The translations under genes were made by a program, and so were the position numbers. This document shows, piece after piece, positions 8,566-16,369 of a stretch of 52,946 bases of DNA. The notes beneath the pieces are model-generated. The model worked only from the letters and a program-made list of their open reading frames with translations, ran no database searches and was not told the DNA's origin. How positions within the stretch are numbered: position 1 is the first letter of the stretch; each line of letters starts with the position of its first letter. Origin of the DNA: JAADEM01 sp965371855 (lineage in GTDB: Bacteria > Bacteroidota > Bacteroidia > Bacteroidales > Marinilabiliaceae); the NCBI GenBank assembly GCA_965371855.1, contig CBDUZZ010000032.1:1-52946 (forward strand). The letters run 5' to 3'.

Positions 8566-9768
8566 ATGAAAAAAATAGTAATACTGGCCGATGGATTGGC
8601 TGATGAATCAGTACAAAGATTAAATGGTAAAACTCCTGTTATGGTTGCTAATACACCAAATATTGACAAACTTTGTAAGATGTCTTCAACAGGCCTGTTG
8701 CAAACTGTACCTGAATCATTATCGCCTGGTAGTGAAGTTGCAAATATGACAATTATGGGTTATGATGCGGAGAAATATTATGAAGGCAGGGGAGTGCTTG
8801 AAGCAGCAGCAATGGGAATTAATATTGGGGAAAAGGATTTGGTGATGCGGTGTAATCTTGTTACTACAAAAGGTGATTATTTGATAAATCATTCAGCAGG
8901 TCATATATCCACGAAAGAGGCTGATGAAATAATGAATTTTTTGAATGACAAGTTAGGAGATGAAAATATACATTTTTATACAGGAGTGAGCTACAGGCAT
9001 GTCTTGGTGATTAAGAATGTCGAAGATGAGATGGTTCAATGTACACCTCCACATGATATTCCTGGGGAAAAAATTCAAAATTTTCTTCCGGAGTCCATGA
9101 AGGGTGAAGGAATTGCAGAGATACTTCAGAAGATAATGAATTTATCAAAAGAAATCCTTGACGATCATCCTGTTAATGTAGAACGATTAAGGAAAGGAAA
9201 GCCCGTTGCAAATATGGTATGGCCATGGTCACCCGGTCATAAACCTTCTATGCCTTCTTTGAAAGAGTTGTATGGGATAAATTCTGGAGCCGTAATCTCA
9301 GCAGTTGACCTGATACACGGTCTGGCAAGATTTGCAGGACTGAGATCAATATTTGTTGAAGGGGCAACAGGATTGTATGATACTAACTATAAAGGTAAGG
9401 CTGAAGCTGCAATTGATGCCCTGAAAGACCATGATTATGTATATCTGCATATTGAGGCTCCTGATGAAGCCGGACATGAAGGTGATATTGAACTGAAAAT
9501 AAAAACAATTGAAGATATTGACAGGTATGTGGTTGGTCCTGTTATGGATTATGTTTTAAATGAAAAAAAGCCTGTAACATTAGCATTCTTACCCGATCAT
9601 CCTACTCCGTGCGAGAAACGTACACATACACGAAAACCTGTTCCTTTCGCAATTTATAAGCCGGGAGCAAAGCCGGATGGCGTAAAAGAGTTTAATGAAT
9701 TTTCGGTTGAGAAAGGAAGCTATGGCCTGATTTATGGCATTGAATTTATGGAACTGCTTGTTCAATGA
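8566..9768 (+). CDS. PGM-like proposed homoserine kinase (archaeal-type phosphoglycerate mutase family)
   Basis: A 400-aa member of the alkaline-phosphatase/iPGM metalloenzyme superfamily, archaeal apgM branch. Seen: N-terminal VILADGLAD (metal Asp), SPGSEVANM with the likely catalytic Ser, GRGVLEAAAMG, IEAPDEAGHEGD and LPDHPTP with metal-binding His/Asp. The family name suggests phosphoglycerate mutase, but members placed between thrA and thrC are annotated as proposed homoserine kinases (TIGR02535 type) in genomes lacking a GHMP-type ThrB, and no thrB is present here. Context therefore favours homoserine phosphorylation over glycolysis. Its start follows a short AAGAAATG sequence after the tandem repeat. 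Confidence 0.82.
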   Translation: MKKIVILADGLADESVQRLNGKTPVMVANTPNIDKLCKMSSTGLLQTVPESLSPGSEVANMTIMGYDAEKYYEGRGVLEAAAMGINIGEKDLVMRCNLVTTKGDYLINHSAGHISTKEADEIMNFLNDKLGDENIHFYTGVSYRHVLVIKNVEDEMVQCTPPHDIPGEKIQNFLPESMKGEGIAEILQKIMNLSKEILDDHPVNVERLRKGKPVANMVWPWSPGHKPSMPSLKELYGINSGAVISAVDLIHGLARFAGLRSIFVEGATGLYDTNYKGKAEAAIDALKDHDYVYLHIEAPDEAGHEGDIELKIKTIEDIDRYVVGPVMDYVLNEKKPVTLAFLPDHPTPCEKRTHTRKPVPFAIYKPGAKPDGVKEFNEFSVEKGSYGLIYGIEFMELLVQ

Positions 9769-9837
9769 TGTAATGATACAATGATATAATGAACCGAATA
9801 GCAGATAAACAATCCCCACATAAACAGCTAATTAGCC

Positions 9838-11130
9838 ATGAAATATTACAGTACAAACAATAAAGACTTACAATTAGATATTAAAGAGGCGGTTATTAAA
9901 GGTTTGGCAAGCGATAACGGATTGTTTATGCCTGAATATATTCCTGTATTAGCGGAATCTTTTATAAACAATTTAGACAAGTTATCGTTGCAAGAAATTG
10001 CTTATGAAGTTTTAAAGCCTTTTTTTACTCCGGTTATTCCTGATGAAAAATTGAAAAGTATAATTAAGGATGCTTTCAATTTTGAAATTCCTTTGAGAAA
10101 TATTGATGATAATATTTCGGTGCTGGAACTGTTTCATGGTTCTACATCTGCATTTAAGGATGTTGGTGCACGTTTTCTTGCCAGAGTTTTATCATGGTTT
10201 GTGAAGGATATGCAGCAGGATGTGTATGTTTTGGCTGCGACTTCAGGAGATACCGGTGGTGCTGTGGCCAACGGTTTTGTTGACTTGCCGGGTATTAAGG
10301 TTATTGTCCTGTATCCCGCAGGGATGGTTAGCGACCGGCAGGAGAGACAATTCACTACTCTGGGCAGGAATATTACGGCTCTTGAGGTAGATGGAACTTT
10401 TGATGATTGTCAGAGACTTGTAAAAACAGCTTTTCTGGATGAAGAGTTAAATAAAAAACTGTTTCTCACATCAGCAAATTCTATAAATATTGCAAGACTA
10501 TTACCGCAGATGGTATATTATTTTCATGCGTTTGCTCAAATCGGTGTTAACAACAAAGATGTAGTGTTTTCCGTTCCAAGCGGAAATTTTGGTAATATTA
10601 CTGCCGGATTGATTGCATATAAAATGGGACTTCCGATAAAACGTTTTATTGCCGCTACTAATATAAATGATGTTTTCCCCGAATATCTGAATTCCGGGAA
10701 ATATAAACCCGGAACTTCAGTGCATACTATTGCTAATGCTATGGATGTAGGTGACCCGAGCAACTTTGTGCGCGTTCTGGAGCTTTTTAACAAAGATTTA
10801 AATAGTATTAAAAAGGTAATATCAGGATATGTAGTTGATGACATGCAGATAAGAAAGACAATCAGAGATGTTTATGAAAAAACAGGATATGTGCTTGACC
10901 CTCACGGAGCATGCGGTTATGAGGCTCTTTGTAAACGAATAAAAGCGGATGAGTATGGCGTTTTTTTGGCTACAGCTCATCCTGCGAAATTTCCTGATGT
11001 AGTAGAAGAGCAGATTGATAATGAAGTAGTGATGCCTGAGACAATGCAACAGTTTATGAATAAGGAAAAAATGAAAAACGAAATAAGTTCTTCATTTTAT
11101 GAATTTAGAACTTTTCTTTTGAGTATATAA
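9838..11130 (+). CDS. thrC: Threonine synthase
   Basis: A 430-aa PLP enzyme converting O-phosphohomoserine to threonine. FHGSTSAFKDVGARFLA carries the Schiff-base Lys at about residue 107, and AATSGDTGGAVANGF and VPSGNFGNITAGL are the phosphate- and cofactor-binding loops. DPHGACGYEAL and ATAHPAKFPDVV near the C-terminus are typical of the short bacterial/fungal-type ThrC. It closes the thr operon, 69 bp after the kinase gene. That gap contains short TGATACAATGATA-like repeats. No clear terminator follows. Confidence 0.95.
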   Translation: MKYYSTNNKDLQLDIKEAVIKGLASDNGLFMPEYIPVLAESFINNLDKLSLQEIAYEVLKPFFTPVIPDEKLKSIIKDAFNFEIPLRNIDDNISVLELFHGSTSAFKDVGARFLARVLSWFVKDMQQDVYVLAATSGDTGGAVANGFVDLPGIKVIVLYPAGMVSDRQERQFTTLGRNITALEVDGTFDDCQRLVKTAFLDEELNKKLFLTSANSINIARLLPQMVYYFHAFAQIGVNNKDVVFSVPSGNFGNITAGLIAYKMGLPIKRFIAATNINDVFPEYLNSGKYKPGTSVHTIANAMDVGDPSNFVRVLELFNKDLNSIKKVISGYVVDDMQIRKTIRDVYEKTGYVLDPHGACGYEALCKRIKADEYGVFLATAHPAKFPDVVEEQIDNEVVMPETMQQFMNKEKMKNEISSSFYEFRTFLLSI

Positions 11131-11266
11131 ATCAAAATATATGTGAAAATATCAACATATATGAATGATTTGTAAAACATTTTTTTTATTAATTCAAAAA
11201 AAAACTATTTTTACGGCCGTTTAATTCGATAAATTAAAACTATTATTTAAATAAAAACAACAAATT

Positions 11267-11932
11267 ATGAAGTATTTACTGACATTATCCTTTTTATTAT
11301 TTATTGTGGTTGGTGCAATATCACAAGACAAAACTGCAGCGGAGTTGAAGAATGAAGGAAATGCTGCACTGAAGGCAAAGAACTACAAATTGGCGCTCGA
11401 GAACTATGAAAAGTCTTATGCCGGTTGGGAAGAAGGTGTTGAAATGGATTCAAAGATGGTATATAATGCCGCAACTTGTGCCAGAAAAATTAAAGAAGAT
11501 GAGAAAGCATTAAAGTATTATACTATAGTAAAAGAGCTTAATTACAAGCCTGATTATTGTACTTACTATATAGCAAAATCGTTAAATAGTTTGGGAAAGT
11601 ATGAAGAGATGGAGAAAGTTCTTGTAGAGGGATTGGAAGAGTATAAGACTAGCAAAGCAGCCGGTCCTATGAAGAAAATGCTTGTAACATACTATTTGAA
11701 AGATGGCTCTGTTCCTTATAACGAAGCAAACACAATATGGGAAAGTTATAATGCTCTTAAGGAAGACCAACGTACACAGTCATTGTATGATTCAACTGCT
11801 GCCAAGGCGAATGTGAAATTTAAAGAAGCAAAACCATATTTTGAGAAAGTTATAGGTATTGATCCAACTAACGAAAGTGCAAAACAAACATTAGTTAAAA
11901 TAAATGCTCAATTAAGCGGAAATAAATCATAA
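11267..11932 (+). CDS. Secreted tetratricopeptide-repeat protein
   Basis: A 221-aa protein with an N-terminal signal peptide (MKYLLTLSFLLFIVVGAISQ, probable cleavage near Gln20), then TPR-like helices: AAELKNEGNAALKAKNYKLAL is a classic first TPR, with further helical pairs to about residue 215. It is probably a periplasmic or envelope scaffold and no enzymatic motif is seen. It has its own promoter region (AT-rich 136-bp gap) and a strong terminator directly after, so it is likely monocistronic. Confidence 0.8.
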   Translation: MKYLLTLSFLLFIVVGAISQDKTAAELKNEGNAALKAKNYKLALENYEKSYAGWEEGVEMDSKMVYNAATCARKIKEDEKALKYYTIVKELNYKPDYCTYYIAKSLNSLGKYEEMEKVLVEGLEEYKTSKAAGPMKKMLVTYYLKDGSVPYNEANTIWESYNALKEDQRTQSLYDSTAAKANVKFKEAKPYFEKVIGIDPTNESAKQTLVKINAQLSGNKS

Positions 11933-11950
11933 TTGATTATAACTCATACA

Positions 11951-11985
11951 AAAAAAGGTTGTCTTTAACAGGCAGCCTTTTTTTT
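11951..11985 (+). terminator. Rho-independent terminator after the TPR gene
   Basis: A 14-bp stem (11951-11964 with 11970-11983, allowing G-U pairs; GGTTGTCT with AGGCAGCC core) and a 5-nt loop are flanked by an A run and a T run. It lies 19 bp after the stop of the TPR gene. Confidence 0.9.
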
Positions 11986-12078
11986 ATGATTAAAAATAGT
12001 GTTTTAATGAAACTAACTATATAAGTGTTACGTAATGAAAAATGGGATTTGAACTTAAATTACGAATCATTTATTATT

Positions 12079-13110
12079 ATGATATATAATTTTATCCATT
12101 CAGTTGTTTTACTTATGCTTTTTATAAGTGCAAACAACTTATTAAAAGCTGATGAATTATCGGTAGCATTTGAGAAAGATACAGTCTTTAATGACATTTC
12201 TACTGTTAGAGTTAAAGGTTATTACAGTAAAATACTCATTAAGCGAACAAATGGAGAGAGCGTGAAACTGCGAGCTGTCTTAAAATCAACTAACCCTGAA
12301 GGATATAGGATTGTTACAAAAATAACGAATAAAGTTCTTGATGTATGGGTTACCTTTCCTCAGGAATCATGGAGTTCTCATACGGGCGAGTTAGTTTTTT
12401 GTGTGCCTGATTCAGTAAACATTGATGTCGAAAGTACTTCAGGGTATTGTACGATAAATGAGGTGAATGCAAAAACTGTTAATGTTACCACAAAGTCCGG
12501 AAAAATATATTTAAACAAATGTTCAGGCAATCTTATTCTTTCTTCAGGCACAGGAAATGTTCACCTTGATGAAATACAAGGAAATGTAAATGTAAGATCT
12601 AAATCGGCAGATATATTTATTTGTCGTATAAATGGCGATGTACTGGCTTATTCATCTTCGGGGATGTTACGTTTGGATAATATCTCAGGCAAGGTTAAAA
12701 CAGTGAGTACATCAGGTAGGCAGGAAATGGCTAATATTAAGGGGGATATACTGGCAAAATCAATGTCCGGATTCATAAAAATATCAGTAGCCCAGGGAAC
12801 CATTCAGATTCTTGGATCTTCCGGTGATATTCAGTTGTTTCAGACAACCGGAACTTTAGATATTAAAACAACTAAAGGAAATCAATCAGGAACAAGAATT
12901 AATCTGACCGGTAACTCCCGGTTTAACAGTACAGAAGGAAAAATAAAGATTAGGTTTGATATGCCTAAGGAATCTATAAAATATCAACTCGTCTCAGAGA
13001 AAGCATACATTTTTGCTTTGGGTAAATCGAAAAAGAAAAAGCTGAATATTGGTGATGGTAGTATTTTGGTAGAGAGTACTAGCACAACAGGTGCGCAAGC
13101 GTATTATTGA
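12079..13110 (+). CDS. DUF4097-type beta-helix surface/periplasmic protein
   Basis: About 343 aa from the ATG at 12079. The longer GTG start at 12025 adds 18 residues ahead of a clear signal peptide and is less likely. After the signal sequence (YNFIHSVVLLMLFISANNLL) the protein is a series of short beta-strand repeats of the form V-x-S-x-S-G-x-V-x-L (for example STSGYCTINEV, TKSGKIYLNKC, SSGTGNVHLDEI, SSSGMLRLDNI), typical of DUF4097 single-stranded beta-helix or adhesin-like domains. Function is unknown. In other Bacteroidota such proteins are associated with the envelope and stress regulators, but nothing here ties it to a regulator. Confidence 0.72.
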   Translation: MIYNFIHSVVLLMLFISANNLLKADELSVAFEKDTVFNDISTVRVKGYYSKILIKRTNGESVKLRAVLKSTNPEGYRIVTKITNKVLDVWVTFPQESWSSHTGELVFCVPDSVNIDVESTSGYCTINEVNAKTVNVTTKSGKIYLNKCSGNLILSSGTGNVHLDEIQGNVNVRSKSADIFICRINGDVLAYSSSGMLRLDNISGKVKTVSTSGRQEMANIKGDILAKSMSGFIKISVAQGTIQILGSSGDIQLFQTTGTLDIKTTKGNQSGTRINLTGNSRFNSTEGKIKIRFDMPKESIKYQLVSEKAYIFALGKSKKKKLNIGDGSILVESTSTTGAQAYY

Positions 13111-13204
13111 GCTTGTAAAGTTGCAGGTTCAGAGTTTCATGCTTTTGGTTCTTAGTTTGAATAAATAGTAAGTGGCATATTTAGCTCATATTTACAATTA
13201 ACAA

Positions 13205-13963
13205 CTATATCTCCAGCACTTCGGTTGGTTCATATCGCGATGTAGGAATAATATTAATATCCTTTTTCATGCCGTTGAATGCTTCTAAGGCAAAATCGAT
13301 ACGGTTATTATCAGCAGAGATATGAGAAAGAAATATATGTTTCAATCTTGAACTGTCAATGGTTGTAACGAGTTCAGCAGCTTGTGTGTTTGAAAGGTGA
13401 CCCACATCTGAGGTCACTCTGGTTTTTAGGTGGTATGGATATGGCCCGTTCCATAATAGGTTTTCGTCATAATTAGTTTCCAGAAATGCAACATCACAGC
13501 TTGCGAGATGCTCATTTACATTGTTGCATGGTGTTCCTATATCAGTAAAAATACCTATGCTTTTTCCGTTTATGCTGACACGAAAACTCACAGGGTCAAC
13601 AGCATCATGATTTTTAGAAAATGAGTGAATGGTAAAATCTCCAATTTGTACAGAATCACCGGGTGCGAAAAATTCAACTTTTCCAGGTCTGTCATTAGGT
13701 CTTGCTTTTTTTAATGTTGGCTTAGTAAAATAAGCCGGTATGGAGTGCAGGTCGGAAAGAACCCTTACACCACGCATATGGTCTGAATGTTCGTGAGTAA
13801 TAAATACAGCTTTCACTTTTTTTATGTCAAGCCTGTTTTGCTTCATGCGTTTTAAAATCTGCCTTCTGCTTATCCCGGCATCAATAAGAACAGCGTCATG
13901 TCTATTGCCTATATAATAGCAGTTCCCGTTACTCCCCGAAGCTATTGCACAAATTTGTATCAT
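13205..13963 (-). CDS. MBL-fold hydrolase, WalJ/YycJ-like
   Basis: A metallo-beta-lactamase-fold protein of about 252 aa. The start at 13963 (MIQICAIASGSNGNCYYIG) is preferred because the 16-residue extension to 14011 is encoded by a repeated ATGATTTACGATGTG sequence. Seen: SGSNGNCYYI, the metal motif THEHSDHMRGV, FTDIGTP, FLETNYDENLL, VTSDVGHLSN and LSHISADNN. These match the WalJ/YycJ branch, related to exonuclease-type MBL proteins and linked in Firmicutes to cell-wall/DNA-maintenance coordination. It is a single gene here, on the strand opposite its left neighbour. Confidence 0.85.
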   Translation of the reverse strand: MIQICAIASGSNGNCYYIGNRHDAVLIDAGISRRQILKRMKQNRLDIKKVKAVFITHEHSDHMRGVRVLSDLHSIPAYFTKPTLKKARPNDRPGKVEFFAPGDSVQIGDFTIHSFSKNHDAVDPVSFRVSINGKSIGIFTDIGTPCNNVNEHLASCDVAFLETNYDENLLWNGPYPYHLKTRVTSDVGHLSNTQAAELVTTIDSSRLKHIFLSHISADNNRIDFALEAFNGMKKDINIIPTSRYEPTEVLEI

Positions 13964-14044
13964 TGGATGTTTGGATTTATGATTTACGATGTGTGATTTA
14001 CGATGTGTCATTTTGATTTATGAAACCTTTTCTGTTTTAATATT

Positions 14045-14097
14045 AGCTCTATGTCGTTTGTAGTGGGTAAATGTAATAATTTAGTGTTTTATTTCCC
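14045..14097. repeat. Degenerate half-copy of the palindromic element found at 15121-15193
   Basis: The sequence AGCTCTATGTCGTTTGTAG, followed by TGGGTAAATG and AATAATTTAG, repeats the left arm and centre of the 73-bp element at 15121, with a decayed right arm. The 321-bp space between the MBL and B3/B4 genes (14012-14332) holds this plus the inverted repeat at 14145-14260, and I see no gene in it. Confidence 0.6.
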
Positions 14098-14144
14098 TAT
14101 GTAATTCGCTAATTATGGTATAATTGTCAAGTTATTTCGGCCTC

Positions 14145-14260
14145 TTTCAAGTTGTACTTGGAGTGTGTTTAAAGATTTAGGGAGAGCGAGAAGCTCCGAG
14201 GAACGAGGAGATCACTCGCCCGAACTTAATCGTTAAGTACATGTAAAGTGCAACTTGAAA
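14145..14260. repeat. Inverted repeat (15 bp arms, about 116 bp overall), MITE-like
   Basis: Arms at 14145-14159 (TTTCAAGTTGTACTT) and 14246-14260 (AAGTGCAACTTGAAA) match at 14 of 15 positions. The 86-bp interior is unusually purine-rich and G+C-richer than its surroundings (GGGAGAGCGAGAAGCTCCGA...), with no reading frame. It could be a miniature transposable element or a structured RNA. Confidence 0.5.
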
Positions 14261-14332
14261 TAAGCCTTGATTTTTTTGTTTCGTTTTTGCATCAAGGCAA
14301 AAATGAAAAGCGAAAAGAAAGGGTTAGTTTTA

Positions 14333-15016
14333 TTATCCACCATATTCGACATAGAACCTTAATATTTTAAGTTCAATGTTTTTTCCGTCAGCAAATTTTT
14401 TGTAAAGTTCAATTGCTTCATTCAGAGTGTTTGTTAGTTTCTCTTCGTTATCAAAGCCTATGATAATCATTAAAAACCGGTTGGTTTCTTCTGTAACCAT
14501 CGTACGTACGGAGTCACTTGTAGGTGTTCCGAAAGCCCCAATGCTATCTCTGAATACAGGTAAACGTTCAATGTTTAATGTGCCACGGCCAATCCCCTCA
14601 TATGGTTCATCTTTTTCTCCTATTCCGAAAGTTATCTCGCCACTAATCTTATCTATATCGTATCCGCAAATAGAATAACCTGTATCAATAGATATGAGAT
14701 TTAAAATATCTACAACATTATTGATGAAGTATAGTCCTTTACCATTTGCAACTCTTCTTAACAAAGCTTCGGAGGCCGGTCGGTAGCGGCTTGGATCTTT
14801 CCCCAGTTTACGGTAGGCATCTTTGTTTGCTTTAACGGTATCCATCTGTCTGATACTTTCCGGCGATAAAATTTCTTCAAGTTCTTTTACCCGGCTGTTG
14901 ATTATTTGCTTTACTTCCTGCTGTGTTGGTTGTGTGTTCACATTAATCTCCATAACTCCAAGAATCAGATTTGGCAACAACTTTTTTATCTCTTTGCTAA
15001 TAATAATTTTTTTCAT
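14333..15016 (-). CDS. B3/B4 domain protein (PheT-like tRNA-binding/editing fold)
   Basis: A 227-aa stand-alone B3/B4 domain protein of the type annotated as phenylalanyl-tRNA synthetase beta-related. The start at 15016 (MKKIIISKEIKKLLPN) is preferred; the upstream extension to 15061 is encoded by the low-complexity CACAGAGGCACAGAGACAC sequence. Characteristic stretches are YRKLGKDPSRYRPASEALLRRV, LYFINNVVDILNLISIDTGYS and GRGTLNIERLPVFRDSIGAFG. In synthetases this fold hydrolyses mischarged tRNA. For free-standing members the substrate is not settled. Confidence 0.85.
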   Translation of the reverse strand: MKKIIISKEIKKLLPNLILGVMEINVNTQPTQQEVKQIINSRVKELEEILSPESIRQMDTVKANKDAYRKLGKDPSRYRPASEALLRRVANGKGLYFINNVVDILNLISIDTGYSICGYDIDKISGEITFGIGEKDEPYEGIGRGTLNIERLPVFRDSIGAFGTPTSDSVRTMVTEETNRFLMIIIGFDNEEKLTNTLNEAIELYKKFADGKNIELKILRFYVEYGG

Positions 15017-15120
15017 CAGTTTGTAATTTAGTAAACAACTAACACAGAGGCACAGAGACACAGGTTGTTTTTTTCTTTCACTGTTTTAGTTTTTACGGTT
15101 ACAAAGAAAATGAAATTATT

Positions 15121-15193
15121 GGCTCTATGCCAAATATAGTGGGTAAATGCAATAATTTAGAGTTTTATTACCCACTACAAACGATATAGAGCC
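15121..15193. mobile_element. 73-bp palindromic MITE-like element
   Basis: The ends GGCTCTAT (15121-15128) and ATAGAGCC (15186-15193) are exactly complementary, and inner arms ATAGTGGGTAA / TTACCCACTA extend the foldback. A decayed copy lies at 14045-14097. The GGCTCT terminus recalls ISL3-family inverted repeats, so it may be a non-autonomous derivative of such an element. No clear target duplication is visible. Confidence 0.6.
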
Positions 15194-15206
15194 ATTAACA
15201 CCGTTA

Positions 15207-15512
15207 TCACTGTTGTTGGAGACACCTGATTATATCAGCCAAAAGGTTAGAGGATGTATCTTTACAATGTGCATTTACTCTCTTTCTGATGAGACTTCCT
15301 AATCTTTGTCCTAATAAAAATGAACCAACCAGGAAAGGATACGTATACCAAGCAAAACCTATGTCGGAATAAATACGTAAGAGAACAATAAACGGTATAG
15401 GTATATGTACAGCCAGAAACCATTGAAGAGAGAACCTCTTCACATTGCTGCGCCAATATCCAAACGGGATATTAATAACAAAAATTATTAGACTAATTAT
15501 AGTTAAATTCAT
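15207..15512 (-). CDS. Small conserved membrane protein of unknown function
   Basis: About 101 aa from the Met at 15512 (MNLTIISLIIFVINIPFGYW). An upstream start at 15569 would overlap the divergent TonB gene's start. Three hydrophobic helices are apparent: residues 1-14, about 28-45 (FLAVHIPIPFIVLLRI) and about 55-72 (YTYPFLVGSFLLGQRLG), separated by basic loops. I recognise the PFGYWR...W-F-x-A-x-H-I-P-x-P pattern as a recurring hypothetical protein but know no function. Confidence 0.6.
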   Translation of the reverse strand: MNLTIISLIIFVINIPFGYWRSNVKRFSLQWFLAVHIPIPFIVLLRIYSDIGFAWYTYPFLVGSFLLGQRLGSLIRKRVNAHCKDTSSNLLADIIRCLQQQ

Positions 15513-15549
15513 GACCATTTGTGAAACCTTTACGAACTTTAAAGCCTTT

Positions 15550-16191
15550 ATGAACTTTTTACTCATCAATAATAAATATTTTTTTTCATTAATTACTGTT
15601 TTGACATTGAGTTTTTATGCACAAAGCCAGTCGTCAAAGGTTATGCGTAATTATAATAATTTCACGCAGGAGTATTATGTGCAAAAAGCGGATACATCTG
15701 TAAAAAATGGCAGTTATAAGCTTTTTTATAAAAAGAAAATAATAGAGGTTGGCAATTATATTGAAAATAGGAAGTCGGGATTATGGCAGTATTTTTCATT
15801 AGATGGTATTTTTGAATATGAATATAATTTTGATAAGAAGAGAGTTGTGAAAATATCAGGGGAGGAAAAGGATGAATTAAAACAGATGACTCCCTGTTTA
15901 TTTTTAGGAAGCCCTTTAATTCCGTATCTGTATATCGTTAATAATATTCATTATCCTGAGAAGGCGCGAAAATTGAAACTTGGCGGTAAAGTTATTTTGG
16001 CATTAAAAATAAGTAAAGAAGGTGAGTTGTGGAGCATATATCTGTATCAAAAGCTTGAACCTGTTTTAGATAGTGAAGTAATGCGTGTTGCACGTACCTT
16101 CCCTGACAATTGGCAGTGGTTGCCTGCAACCAGAAACGGTGTATTTGTTGATGGCGAATATCTGATAACAATTGAATTTGAATTGGACTGA
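15550..16191 (+). CDS. Exported protein with TonB C-terminal-like domain
   Basis: About 213 aa from the ATG at 15550, which gives a signal peptide (NNKYFFSLITVLTLSFYAQ). An earlier start at 15445 would run through the divergent gene. The middle has a MORN/toxin-antitoxin-like antiparallel segment (NGSYKLFYKKKIIEVGNYIE...GLWQYFSLDG), and residues about 130-213 form a TonB_C-like domain: YPEKARKLKLGGKVILALKI, then VARTFPDNWQWLPA and a terminal ITIEFEL. With no membrane anchor beyond the signal, it is a free periplasmic TonB-like domain, common in Bacteroidota and of unclear partner. Confidence 0.7.
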   Translation: MNFLLINNKYFFSLITVLTLSFYAQSQSSKVMRNYNNFTQEYYVQKADTSVKNGSYKLFYKKKIIEVGNYIENRKSGLWQYFSLDGIFEYEYNFDKKRVVKISGEEKDELKQMTPCLFLGSPLIPYLYIVNNIHYPEKARKLKLGGKVILALKISKEGELWSIYLYQKLEPVLDSEVMRVARTFPDNWQWLPATRNGVFVDGEYLITIEFELD

Positions 16192-16263
16192 ATTTATCAG
16201 GTTATAATGTGAACCACTATGCCACATAAGGAAACAGAAGTATTTTTTTAGGCGAACTCTAAA

Positions 16264-16327
16264 GTCACGGGGTGACTCGTTAAATCTTATCATTATTGGG
16301 GGCGCGACTATAAGTCGCACTCCCAAT
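16264..16327. repeat. Two palindromic repeats: GTCACGGGGTGAC and the CGCGACT/AGTCGC family (copy A)
   Basis: GTCACGGGGTGAC at 16264-16276 is followed by a 33-bp palindrome at 16295-16327 (ATTGGG...GCGACTATAAGTCGC...CCCAAT). Both recur at 19637-19724, and the second family again at 21300 and 21509. An ACCACTATGCCACATAAGG-like sequence at 16211-16230 also recurs near 21440. Confidence 0.75.
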
Positions 16328-16369
16328 ATTCAATTCTTCATTTTATCAATTCTTCGGTTCTTCAGTTCC

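Noticed and set aside
13964..14011. N-terminal extension of the MBL-fold protein
   Set aside because: The extra residues are encoded by a short repeated ATTTACGATGTG sequence, and the conserved family start is at 13963.
15017..15061. N-terminal extension of the B3/B4 protein (Cys-rich MSLCLCVSC)
   Set aside because: It is encoded by a low-complexity dispersed CACAGAGGCACAGAG sequence, with the natural start at 15016.
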